From Parahalioglobus pacificus (lineage in GTDB: Bacteria > Pseudomonadota > Gammaproteobacteria > Pseudomonadales > Halieaceae), in the NCBI RefSeq assembly GCF_014652275.1, contig NZ_BMYM01000003.1, positions 186,001 to 250,000 of the forward strand: a stretch of 64,000 nucleotides of DNA, in the 5' to 3' direction. This document shows, in pieces, positions 27,229 to 35,579 of the stretch. The position numbers and the translations under genes are program-made. The notes below the pieces were generated by a model. It was not told where the DNA came from and did no database searches. It saw only the letters and a list, made by a program, of their open reading frames with translations. Every line of letters starts with the position of its first letter. Position 1 is the stretch's first letter.

Positions 27229-28311
27229 ATGGATGAAACAGCACTGTGTTTGAGCGGTGGTGGCTACCGGGCCACCCTTTTCCATGCAGGCAGCACCCTG
27301 CGCCTGACGGAACTCGGATTAGTAAAAAACACGCCCGGAGAAGGCGTGATAGGCACAGTATCGTCGGTGTCTGGCGGCTCTATTACCAGCGCGCTGGCAG
27401 CGCTCAATATGGACACGCTGGGCGCTGGCAACACCCAACCCTTTGTTGACGCGATCAATCATCTCACGCGCCACACACTGATCGACGCCGAGACGATCGC
27501 AGCGGGTCTGATCGAGGGGGGTGTGAATGCCTATGTAGCCGGCCAGATCGACACCATCAGCCTGCACAACGCTACGCTCCAGGCACTCCCCCACTTTCCT
27601 AACCACGTCATCAATGCCACCAACTTGCTCACAACGGCGCGCTGGGGCTTTGAACGGCAGCGCATGGGCGACTACCGCACGGGCTATGTGGTCTCACCCA
27701 CAACACGGCTGTCCCATGCAGTGTCAGCGTCAGCGGGCTACCCGCCTTACCTGTCACCGGCGATACTGGCCCTCAAACCGGATGATTTTGATGACGGCAC
27801 CGGCACGGACTGCACTGCCGCCGAGTATCGCAACACGATTCAGCTCACCGACGGCGGGGTGTACGACAACCTCGGACTGGAGGCCGTGTGGAAGGCGCAT
27901 GGAAACTTACTGGTGGCTGACGCCTCGGCACCCACCTCACCGCAGGACGCGGTAGAATATGACTGGCTGAACCAGTCACTGCGGGTCAGTGATATCAGCG
28001 CCAGACAGGTGAGCGCCCTGCGAAAACGGGTGCTGATGGCAGGATTCCGTTCGGGTCAATGGCAGGGTGCCTACTGGAATATCCGTGATGACATCAGCCG
28101 TTTCCCGGCCTCTCATACCCTGCCCTGCCCGTTTGAACAGACCATGGCGCTGGCAAACACCGAGACTGACTTGTCCGGTAAGCATGCGAGGGAGCAACAG
28201 AGGCTCATGAATTGGGGCTATGCCGCCTGCGATGCCGCGGTGCGCAGTTATTTACTACCGGATGCAGATGCTCCGGGCGGATTTCCGTTCCCGCTAGCCG
28301 GCGTCGGCTAG
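27229..28311 (+). CDS. Patatin-like phospholipase
   Basis: 360 residues. The oxyanion loop LSGGGYRAT is at residues 8-16. The nucleophile motif reads S46-V-S48-G-G-S, where the usual first Gly of GxSxG is Ser. The catalytic Asp is in LTDGGVYDNLGLEAVW, the DGG-x-YDN form common in bacterial patatins. It should be an acyl-ester hydrolase acting on phospholipids or lysophospholipids. No signal peptide is seen, so it is cytoplasmic or exported by a non-Sec route. GGGAAG lies about 10 nt upstream of the ATG at 27229. It is convergent with the unknown gene below, with a GC-rich hairpin between. Confidence 0.85.
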   Translation: MDETALCLSGGGYRATLFHAGSTLRLTELGLVKNTPGEGVIGTVSSVSGGSITSALAALNMDTLGAGNTQPFVDAINHLTRHTLIDAETIAAGLIEGGVNAYVAGQIDTISLHNATLQALPHFPNHVINATNLLTTARWGFERQRMGDYRTGYVVSPTTRLSHAVSASAGYPPYLSPAILALKPDDFDDGTGTDCTAAEYRNTIQLTDGGVYDNLGLEAVWKAHGNLLVADASAPTSPQDAVEYDWLNQSLRVSDISARQVSALRKRVLMAGFRSGQWQGAYWNIRDDISRFPASHTLPCPFEQTMALANTETDLSGKHAREQQRLMNWGYAACDAAVRSYLLPDADAPGGFPFPLAGVG

Positions 28312-28400
28312 GGCAATTGTCACGCTACTCGTGCGCTCTGTGATGGCAAAGGCAGAGCTCAGTCGCATTGCAGGGGGCGTGTGCGTTGTTGGCCGCAAAG

Positions 28401-28424
28401 CGCCCGCGCGCAATAGCGCGGGCG
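28401..28424. terminator. GC-rich hairpin between convergent genes
   Basis: CGCCCGCGC (28401-28409) and GCGCGGGCG (28416-28424) pair perfectly over a 6-nt loop, between the patatin gene and the convergent unknown gene. No T-run follows on either side, so it is a probable bidirectional stop, less certain than the canonical type. Confidence 0.5.
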
Positions 28425-28442
28425 TATACAGAGTTTAGGGCC

Positions 28443-28886
28443 CTACCGACGACGGTTCACAATTATCGGGTCGCAGGTAATCTGCACCGTCTGGCTGGCG
28501 CCCGCCGCGTCCTCGAAAGTGACATTGACAACCGCGCCATATGAAAAGATGCCGTCATCCTGGCAGGTATCGGTCACCGTGATGCGCTTACCGTTGGGCG
28601 AAACAACGCCGGTGATATCAGGAGCGTCGTATTTATTGATGAAGTCGACAAACTTCAGATCGGTGATGTTGTTAGCCTCCTCATCCACGTCCGGGTCATA
28701 CTCTTTGAGCTTGACCTCGAACTCCGCATCCGCAGTGCCGACTTCGAATTCGTTGTTGCCGTTGTTCTTATTGCCGCCGGAAAACTTGTACCAAAATGTG
28801 GTGCTTCCGTCGTTGGCGACCGCCTGAATCCAACGCTTGTTATTCGACATGTTTTGGCTGGTGACCTTGAGTTTTACGTTTGACAT
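28443..28886 (-). CDS. Hypothetical protein downstream of the TIR gene
   Basis: 147 residues, unrecognised. No signal peptide is visible. It is acidic (PDVDEEANNITDLKFVDF) and rich in Asn/Gly in the first half (FSGGNKNNGNNEFEVG). It has beta-strand character and two Cys near the end (TDTCQDDG, ITCDP) that may pair or bind metal; the last residues NRRR are basic. The ATG at 28886 follows GGAGG by about 11 nt; an ATG at 28904 is an alternative. It lies 171 bp downstream of the TIR-TPR gene on the same strand and may be its partner, but nothing in the sequence proves a link. Confidence 0.55.
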   Translation of the reverse strand: MSNVKLKVTSQNMSNNKRWIQAVANDGSTTFWYKFSGGNKNNGNNEFEVGTADAEFEVKLKEYDPDVDEEANNITDLKFVDFINKYDAPDITGVVSPNGKRITVTDTCQDDGIFSYGAVVNVTFEDAAGASQTVQITCDPIIVNRRR

Positions 28887-29057
28887 CGTGACTTCATCCT
28901 CCATTTGTAACGATTCCTCTTCAGTGCCGCCGGTATCCATCGCACTCGGACAGTATGCGGCAAACAAGTGTGCTCTCCGAACTCCGATACAACCATAGTC
29001 TCGATACGGGCAATTGCAAATCCAGCGTTGACAGTAATGAACGCACTGCTCAAACGT

Positions 29058-31106
29058 TCAGGGTTTGGCAGGTACACGGACACCGGCCAACTGTGCCAAC
29101 GCCTCGCTGCTATCCACAGCGCCACCCAAACTGCGCACATCTTCGAAGGCTAGAGTCGCGCCCTCTAGCTGCAATTTGTCCAGCACCAACGCGGTCAGAA
29201 CCCGGCTAGATGGTTCTAAAGACGGTTGCTCAGGTAGCCGGAGGACTGCGTGCGCGCGCTGTCGCAGTGCGCGCGCCTGAACACCCTCGCTGGAATGCTC
29301 GGCAATCTCCGCAGCCAGCAGGTACAGGCGCGCAAAGGCATCGGCATTAATGGTTACATTCGGCTCGGGCTGATCGCGTGCAAACGCCAGCGCCTCTGCC
29401 AACCCGGCTCTGGCGCTGGGCAGATCGCCCAGCGCCCACTGCGACAACGCGCGCTGTGACACCGCATCGAGATAGGACATGACTGCATCAGCGCGCCCGC
29501 CCTGGGCGTCACGCACCTCGCGTGGCAGCTGGGCCAGTGACTCCATCACTGCAAACGCAGCGGATTCATCACCGGCATGTAGCAGGCTGCGGCTGTAGGT
29601 GGTTGCGCACTGAACGCGGCCACGCATCCAGTAAAAATTTTCAGGGTCGTACTCGTTCAGCGCGTTCGCCTGTTCGTAGGCCCGGGCACTGTCGTTGAGT
29701 GAACCTTGATGATCCCCAACGTACAGCTTGGCTAAAGCCAATCGCATACCGTTCGATGACAGTAACTCGCGTAAAAGCATGTCATCAGACAGCTGGACGA
29801 TTTCATCCAGCGCTGTGAATTCGTTCTCGTAATGGACGAGTGCATCGCTGACGTTGCCCTGCCTGTACGCCGCCTCGCCCAGCCAGGAATAGATAGATTG
29901 CTGCTCTTCAAGCTGCTGGGCTCTGGGTAATCGGTCGTTCAGGGCTTGCTGCACCTTGAGGGATTGCAGCAAGTGCCGTTCTGCTGCACCGAAGTTACCT
30001 TCTTCCAAGGCGATGACACCCAGGTTCCCATAACCCCAGGCCAGCTCCTGCTGACTGATCACTGAATTGGGATCGAGCGCAACCAGCGCCTTCGCGCCTG
30101 CAAGATAGTTCTTGAGCCGCGTAGTTCGTTGCTCAGCGTCATTTTGCTCGTAGGCCACGTTGCCGAGCCAGAACTCATTCTGGGCGATCTCATACACCAC
30201 TGAGATCGGCTCGGGGTGGGTGTCCCTGATAGAGCCCAGAGCTGCCAGCGAGCGCTCAAAAGCCACGGAGGCGGCCGACAAGTCGCCCCGCGCCATTTGC
30301 ACCTCACCGATCTGACGCATGGCCATGGCGTGCTTCAGCACCACCTCGGGCGTGATGTCCTCGCCTTCCAGTTCCGAGAAGTAATCCAGCGCCTTGTCGC
30401 CCACCGCATCCAGGATATCCAGCTTGCCAATGGGCTCGAGGTTGCCGCGCAAATCACCCAACATGAAGGCAATCAGGTCGTCCGCCTGTTCCCTGCGTCG
30501 ATTCGCATCGTCCCTGGCCTCGTAAGCCAAATACGCCAGATACAGTGTGACCGCGGCAACCCCGGCCGATAAGGCCGCCACCGCTGTCAGGCGTTGTTGC
30601 CGACGTTGGAAGTCGCGCTGCTTGAGCTCATCGAAATCCACATCGATCAGACCTGCAAGCAACTTCAGGACGGCGTCTCGACGGCCATCACCCGCCTTGC
30701 GCGCATCGGCGGCCAGGGGCTCAAGGGCATTGCCGTCCGCATCTTCAATGAGAGGGCGTGGGAAACAATACGGGGGCTCGCCACTGACAATCAGCGGCAG
30801 AATCTGGCCCGCTGGGTTCAGCTCACGATACCGCAGGATTTCCCGCTCCACCCACTCCGAACGCGCGGCGGCCTCTGAGCAGACCACAATCATATTGTCT
30901 GAGTGGGTTAAGACGGCCTCGATTTGCTCACCCAGGCTGGTGGCGGCGCGCAGGTCGGTACGATCACGAAAGATGGGTTTGATGCGACTGTAGCCCACAC
31001 GCTGCTGCAAACGTCGCGGTACCCGCCAATTCTCCAGTGCACGCTGTAGCCATGCGGCAAACTTCGCATCGTCGTGACTGTGACTGATAAAGGCACGGTA
31101 CTGCAT
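29058..31106 (-). CDS. TIR domain - transmembrane - TPR protein
   Basis: 682 residues. Residues 1-150 are a TIR domain: YRAFISHSHDDAKFAAWL, the BB-loop side FRDRTDLRAATSLGEQIEAVL, then CSEAAARSEWVEREI. In the last, E89 four residues after W85 is the position of the NADase glutamate in catalytic TIRs. A linker with GRRDAVLKLLAGL leads to one membrane helix (about 173-194, AVAALSAGVAAVTLYLAYLA). A juxtamembrane stretch follows, ARDDANRRREQADDLIAFML, then tetratricopeptide-like helices from about 250 to the end. Nucleotide-binding STAND modules are absent. The start lacks a Shine-Dalgarno. Whether it signals, degrades NAD or acts in defence cannot be decided here. Confidence 0.82.
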   Translation of the reverse strand: MQYRAFISHSHDDAKFAAWLQRALENWRVPRRLQQRVGYSRIKPIFRDRTDLRAATSLGEQIEAVLTHSDNMIVVCSEAAARSEWVEREILRYRELNPAGQILPLIVSGEPPYCFPRPLIEDADGNALEPLAADARKAGDGRRDAVLKLLAGLIDVDFDELKQRDFQRRQQRLTAVAALSAGVAAVTLYLAYLAYEARDDANRRREQADDLIAFMLGDLRGNLEPIGKLDILDAVGDKALDYFSELEGEDITPEVVLKHAMAMRQIGEVQMARGDLSAASVAFERSLAALGSIRDTHPEPISVVYEIAQNEFWLGNVAYEQNDAEQRTTRLKNYLAGAKALVALDPNSVISQQELAWGYGNLGVIALEEGNFGAAERHLLQSLKVQQALNDRLPRAQQLEEQQSIYSWLGEAAYRQGNVSDALVHYENEFTALDEIVQLSDDMLLRELLSSNGMRLALAKLYVGDHQGSLNDSARAYEQANALNEYDPENFYWMRGRVQCATTYSRSLLHAGDESAAFAVMESLAQLPREVRDAQGGRADAVMSYLDAVSQRALSQWALGDLPSARAGLAEALAFARDQPEPNVTINADAFARLYLLAAEIAEHSSEGVQARALRQRAHAVLRLPEQPSLEPSSRVLTALVLDKLQLEGATLAFEDVRSLGGAVDSSEALAQLAGVRVPAKP

Positions 31107-31315
31107 ATATAAAGGAGCGCAACCAAACCGCGTGTTTCAGAATTGGATCAAAAATATGGGATAAACGCACCCACGTAAAGCCATCACACCTTAAAATTGC
31201 GACGCTTTGGGTTCTTGAGGACTAGACAGCAACCGGTCAGGTCACCAGCGGGTCTGCTACTGGAGAAGACCTGCCGCAGCGCGGGCTGCGACAGACTCAT
31301 GGGAGGGCCCGTTAC

Positions 31316-32425
31316 TTAGGCCAGGGACATCAACATCTCTTTTTCAAAGGCCTTGAGCTCGTCAGAGCGCTCACCTTTCACTTTATTGGCCCAATCGGGG
31401 TTGGCAATCATTGCGCGACCCACCGCAACCAGATCAAACTCGTCGGCCTCCAGGCGCTTCAACAGGTCGTCAAGGCCTGCTGTCTCTGCTTCCTTGAAAG
31501 TCGCTTCGCCCGGCGCAGGGATAAAGTCGGCATCCAAACCAACACTGCCTACAGTGATGCTGGGTTTACCGGTGAGCTTTTTGGTCCAGCCGGCAAGGTT
31601 GAGATCGCTGCCCTCAAACTCGGATTCCCAGAAGCGGCGGGTGGAGCAATGGAACATGTCCACGCCGGCGTCGCACAGGGGCTTGAGAAAGGTCTCAAGG
31701 TCCGCGGCGTTATCCACCAGCCGCGCGGTGTAGTCCTGCTGCTTCCACTGGGAATAACGCAGAATGATCGGGAAATCAGGGCCAACAGCGTCGCGACTGG
31801 CCTCAATCACCTCCACCGCAAAGCGACTGCGCTTTTCCAGTGAGCCGCCATAGGCGTCGTCGCGCTGGTTGGTGCCCTCCCAGAAGAACTGGTCAATGAG
31901 ATAGCCGTGGGCACCGTGAATTTCCAGTGCATCAAAGCCCAGGCGTTTGGCGTCTGCGGCAGCCTGTGCATAGGCTTTAATCACATCATCGATATCCTGC
32001 TGGGTCATGATGTGGCGCGAAACCTTGCCGGGCATATTCATGCCGGACGGCGTGTAGCCGTTCACATCCCCTTCGGGCGGTGTGCCGGCCTTGCGCATAC
32101 CGCCGCAGTGCCAGATCTGTGGAGCAATCTTGCCGCCCTCGGCATGTACCGCGTCCACCACCTTCTTCCAACCCGCCAGTCGATCCTCGCCCCAGAAATA
32201 CGGGACACCGGGGTAACCACTGGCTGCAATGTGGTTAGGGCAGGTGCCTTCGGTGACAATGAGGCCGCAGCCTCCTTCGGCACGGCGACGGTAGTATTCC
32301 ACCGTTTTATCGGTGGGGATGTTCTGCGGCGACTGGTTGCGTGTCATGGGCGCCATTACGATGCGGTTGGGCAGCGTCAGTGAGCCCACGGTAAACGGTT
32401 GAAACAGGGCGCTGTTATCGCTCAT
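31316..32425 (-). CDS. NADH:flavin oxidoreductase / old yellow enzyme family
   Basis: 369 residues with the OYE TIM barrel. SLTLPNRIVMAPMTR starts the FMN-binding barrel. HCGGMRKAGTPPEG is the H-x-G segment. GFDALEIHGAHGYLIDQF carries the H-x-x-H-G-Y substrate/FMN signature near residue 180. The NRDDAYGGSLEKRSRF-type phosphate segment is present as NQRDDAYGGSLEKRSRF, and DLVAVGRAMIANPDW closes the FMN-phosphate site. It reduces activated C=C bonds with FMN and NAD(P)H. It stands alone, with about 200 bp of untranslated sequence on the TIR side in which I see no gene. Confidence 0.88.
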   Translation of the reverse strand: MSDNSALFQPFTVGSLTLPNRIVMAPMTRNQSPQNIPTDKTVEYYRRRAEGGCGLIVTEGTCPNHIAASGYPGVPYFWGEDRLAGWKKVVDAVHAEGGKIAPQIWHCGGMRKAGTPPEGDVNGYTPSGMNMPGKVSRHIMTQQDIDDVIKAYAQAAADAKRLGFDALEIHGAHGYLIDQFFWEGTNQRDDAYGGSLEKRSRFAVEVIEASRDAVGPDFPIILRYSQWKQQDYTARLVDNAADLETFLKPLCDAGVDMFHCSTRRFWESEFEGSDLNLAGWTKKLTGKPSITVGSVGLDADFIPAPGEATFKEAETAGLDDLLKRLEADEFDLVAVGRAMIANPDWANKVKGERSDELKAFEKEMLMSLA

Positions 32426-32543
32426 GGCTAGTCCTTGGCATGGGTGATCGTGTCAAAAGGCTGTGCAGGTTATACCAGCCACTGAGGCAAATCCACGCAT
32501 TGCGGCCTGTCGTAACAAGCACACCACCGCTACCCTGTTTATC

Positions 32544-33848
32544 ATGCGAAGTCTCTACTGGTTCCGTCACGACCTGCGCCTGCAGGACCACCCTGGCCTT
32601 GCGGCACAGGCTGATGCAGAGCAGTTGTTGCTGGTCTATTTATGGCCAACCAACCGGCCCTGGTGCAATGTGACCGGCATGGGCGAGCAGCGAGAGCGAT
32701 TCCTGCGGGAGAGTCTGCAAGCACTGCGCGATGAGCTGGCACCGTTGGGACAAAGCCTCATGGTGCTGGAAGGGTCACCGGAACTGGTGATTCCCGAGTT
32801 GGTGCGCGACTACGGCATTACACGCGTGGGCACCACGCAGGCGCCCGGATACTACGAGCGCCGTGCCTGCAACGTGCTGCGCCAGCGTCTGGCGATCCCG
32901 CTGATCGAGTATCGCTCCGACACGCTGTTTGAAGAATCTGCCCTGCCCTTTGCCGTGGCCGATATGCCACAGCAGTTCACGCCTTTTCGCAAAGCCATAG
33001 ACAGTGTGCGCTACGACAGGCCACGGCCCGCGCCCACCGAATTACCGCTACCCCCGGCAGCGCGCTTCGACAGATTGCCTCTGGCTACCGCGGCGCCCTC
33101 CACGGCACTGCCCGTGCGTGGCGGCGCCGTCGCAGGGAGGCGGCGCTTGCAACAGTTCGTTTTCGATGAACAATCCATACTCGAGTACAAGGAAACGCGG
33201 AACGACCTGAATGGACTGGCCGGGTCCAGCACTCTGTCACCCTGGCTGGCCAATGGCTGTCTGTCTGTGCGGGAAGTGGCAGCCGCGGTAGAGCGCTTCG
33301 AGCGTGAACACACCGCCAATGACTCCACCTACTGGTTGTATTTCGAGCTGCTTTGGCGCGAATTTTTCCACTGGCGCGCCTACCGCGACGACATCAATCT
33401 GTTCCGCCTGCACGGCGGGAAAAAACGCAAGCGACTGGTGAACTGCACGTTCGAGCCGCGCGCATTTGCGCGTTGGTGTGCCGGCGACACCAATTTCCCA
33501 TTGGTCAATGCGCTCATGCACCAGCTGGTTGCCACGGGATGGATGAGCAATCGCGGACGGCAGATCGCTGCCAGCTGTCTGGTTAACGAGTTGGGCTTGG
33601 ACTGGCGCTACGGCGCCGCCTTCTTCGAGAAGCATCTGATTGATTATGATGTGGCCAGCAACTACGGCAACTGGCAATACCTTGCAGGCTCCGGCGCCGA
33701 CCCCCGGGGTGGGCGCCATTTCAACCTACAGAAGCAAGCCGAAGAGCATGACCCGGATGGCACGTTCACTGCCAAATGGGACGGCGATCGCCCGCAACAG
33801 CCAGAATTTGTTACTGACGCCGCCGACTGGCCCATTCAGGACAGCTGA
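32544..33848 (+). CDS. DASH-type cryptochrome/photolyase
   Basis: 434 residues. The N-terminal alpha/beta photolyase domain opens with [18 protein letters not shown]. The C-terminal FAD domain has the CRY-DASH run [28 protein letters not shown] (in part [14 protein letters not shown]) and [16 protein letters not shown], followed by [16 protein letters not shown]. These residues distinguish DASH cryptochromes from CPD photolyases. The protein would bind FAD and probably a folate antenna, with DNA-repair or light-sensing function. The ATG at 32544 begins MRSLYWFR, the normal family start. Its stop shares a base with the DUF2256 start. Confidence 0.88.
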   Translation: MRSLYWFRHDLRLQDHPGLAAQADAEQLLLVYLWPTNRPWCNVTGMGEQRERFLRESLQALRDELAPLGQSLMVLEGSPELVIPELVRDYGITRVGTTQAPGYYERRACNVLRQRLAIPLIEYRSDTLFEESALPFAVADMPQQFTPFRKAIDSVRYDRPRPAPTELPLPPAARFDRLPLATAAPSTALPVRGGAVAGRRRLQQFVFDEQSILEYKETRNDLNGLAGSSTLSPWLANGCLSVREVAAAVERFEREHTANDSTYWLYFELLWREFFHWRAYRDDINLFRLHGGKKRKRLVNCTFEPRAFARWCAGDTNFPLVNALMHQLVATGWMSNRGRQIAASCLVNELGLDWRYGAAFFEKHLIDYDVASNYGNWQYLAGSGADPRGGRHFNLQKQAEEHDPDGTFTAKWDGDRPQQPEFVTDAADWPIQDS

Positions 33849-33994
33849 TGGGGAGTTCACCCAAACCGCAGAAAACGTGCCCAGTCTGCAACCGCCCCTT
33901 CGAGTGGCGCGCCAAATGGCGGAAGAACTGGGACGACGTGAAGTACTGCTCCAAGCGGTGTGCCAGCAACAGGCACAGGCTTAAGCAGCGTTAG
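33848..33994 (+). CDS. DUF2256 small zinc-finger-like protein
   Basis: 48 residues, easily missed. [20 protein letters not shown] continues with [15 protein letters not shown]. This is the CxxC...YCSxxC arrangement of DUF2256, likely a single zinc site. Its ATG overlaps the CRY-DASH stop (TGATG), so translation is coupled. Its last 14 bp overlap the 3' end of the oppositely oriented Fe-S photolyase. DUF2256 commonly travels with photolyase genes; its job is unknown. Confidence 0.85.
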   Translation: MGSSPKPQKTCPVCNRPFEWRAKWRKNWDDVKYCSKRCASNRHRLKQR

Positions 33995-35519
33995 GGGCGT
34001 GGTGCGCCAGTACCTGGTCGGCCCACTGTAGAATCGCCTCCCGCTGCTCTGGCGCGCGCTTGCGCCAGTTACCCAAGATCAATCCCATGCGAGCATTCTT
34101 GGTCAGGTATTCCGAGTGCCGGTCTATAAACCGCCAGTAGAGACTGTTATAGGGGCAAGCGCCCTCACCGGTGGTTTTTGCAGGGTCGTAGGGGCACTGG
34201 GCGCAGTGGTTTCCCTGACGCTGAATGTACTTGCCACTGGCAGCATAGGGTTTGCTGGCCATCATGCCGTTGTCGCCGTGCAGCGCCATACCCAAGGTGT
34301 TGGGCAACTCCACCCATTCAAAGGCATCCACGTACACCGCCAGATACCAGTCGCAGACCTCGCGCACGGATAAACCAGCCAGCAGGGAAAAGTTGCCGAT
34401 CACCATCAACCGCTGGATATGGTGTCCATAGCCCAGGTCAAGGCTTTGCGTCAGCGCCTGTGACAGGCAGCGCATGTCTGTGTCACCGGTCCAGAAGTAA
34501 TCGGGCAGCGGTGTTTTCGCGCCAAACGTGTTGCGCGTTGCGTACTCCGGCATCGCCAGCCAATACAGACCGCGCACATACTCCCGCCAGCCCAAGACCT
34601 GCCGGATAAAGCCTTCTGCAGATGCCAGCGAGCAATCACCCTTGCGCCAAGCCGCTTCCACGGCCTGGCAAACGGCCAGCGGATTGAGCAACCCGATGTT
34701 CAAGTACATTGAGATCAGGCTGTGAAAGAGCAGCGTGGACTCCTCGGCCAGCGCGTCCTGGTACATACCAAAGTTGTCCAGCGCCTCACGGCAGAACCAC
34801 TGAAACTGCTGCTGCGCCTCGTCGGGAGTGACCGCACAATAAAACTGGGACAAGTCGCCCGGATTATTCGGGAAGGCGGCATTCACCTCCGTGATCACCG
34901 CCTCGGTTATGGAGGATTGTGCAGGCCATTGCCGCACAGGAATCTCTACCTGGTTGCGCCAGCCCTTGCGATTGTCCGCATCGTAGTTCCACTTGCCACC
35001 TTCGGGGCTGCCGTCGAGGTCGAGCAAAATGCCGTATCGCTTGCGCATTTCGCGATAGAAATACTCCATACGGAGCTGTTTCCGACCCTCGGCCCACTGC
35101 TCAAAATCTGCCCGTGAGCTGAGAAAACGGCTGTCTTCAATGATGTGGACATCGCAGGAGAGCGTGTCCTGCCAGTCCCTCATCGCCGCAAGTAAACGAT
35201 ACTCACCCGGCTCGGTGCACAACAGTTGGCTTGCGCCGCTTCGCGTCAGGGCCTCATCGACCGCCGCCTTTAAGGAGGGCACCCCCTCGGAGTACTCGCG
35301 GTAAATGACGTTGAAACCGGCGTCGCGCAGCGCCGTGGCCGCGTGTCGCATGGCCGCAAATATCAGGGCGATTTTGTGGCGGTTGTGCCGCACATAGCCG
35401 GCCTCCTCTGCGACCTCAGCGAAGAGCACAGTGTCGGTGGCAGGGTCTGCATCAAGCAGCGCAGGGTTGTCGGGACCCAGTTGGTCGCCAAGCACTAGGA
35501 TGAGTCGTTGGTCAGTCAT
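33981..35519 (-). CDS. Iron-sulfur bacterial photolyase (PhrB/CryB type, (6-4)-specific)
   Basis: 512 residues. Opening with [11 protein letters not shown] is typical of the deoxyribodipyrimidine photolyase-related group. Four Cys at 351, 439, 442 and 455 ([20 protein letters not shown]) have the same spacing as the [4Fe-4S] ligands of Agrobacterium PhrB, and [12 protein letters not shown] carries the catalytic His region of that family. Members repair (6-4) photoproducts using FAD, and most bind a lumazine antenna. I use ATG 35519; an in-frame GTG at 35537 would add six residues. The gene converges on DUF2256 and CRY-DASH, overlapping the former by 14 bp. Confidence 0.88.
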   Translation of the reverse strand: MTDQRLILVLGDQLGPDNPALLDADPATDTVLFAEVAEEAGYVRHNRHKIALIFAAMRHAATALRDAGFNVIYREYSEGVPSLKAAVDEALTRSGASQLLCTEPGEYRLLAAMRDWQDTLSCDVHIIEDSRFLSSRADFEQWAEGRKQLRMEYFYREMRKRYGILLDLDGSPEGGKWNYDADNRKGWRNQVEIPVRQWPAQSSITEAVITEVNAAFPNNPGDLSQFYCAVTPDEAQQQFQWFCREALDNFGMYQDALAEESTLLFHSLISMYLNIGLLNPLAVCQAVEAAWRKGDCSLASAEGFIRQVLGWREYVRGLYWLAMPEYATRNTFGAKTPLPDYFWTGDTDMRCLSQALTQSLDLGYGHHIQRLMVIGNFSLLAGLSVREVCDWYLAVYVDAFEWVELPNTLGMALHGDNGMMASKPYAASGKYIQRQGNHCAQCPYDPAKTTGEGACPYNSLYWRFIDRHSEYLTKNARMGLILGNWRKRAPEQREAILQWADQVLAHHAPNAA

Positions 35520-35579
35520 AGTGATAATACGACTCACCGGGGGGACTGGCCCAACCGCAGGGGTTAGGCCAGTGGTTTT

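Noticed and set aside
31107-31315. Gene between the TIR gene and the old yellow enzyme
   Set aside because: 209 bp without a frame that has a start, ribosome site or motif.
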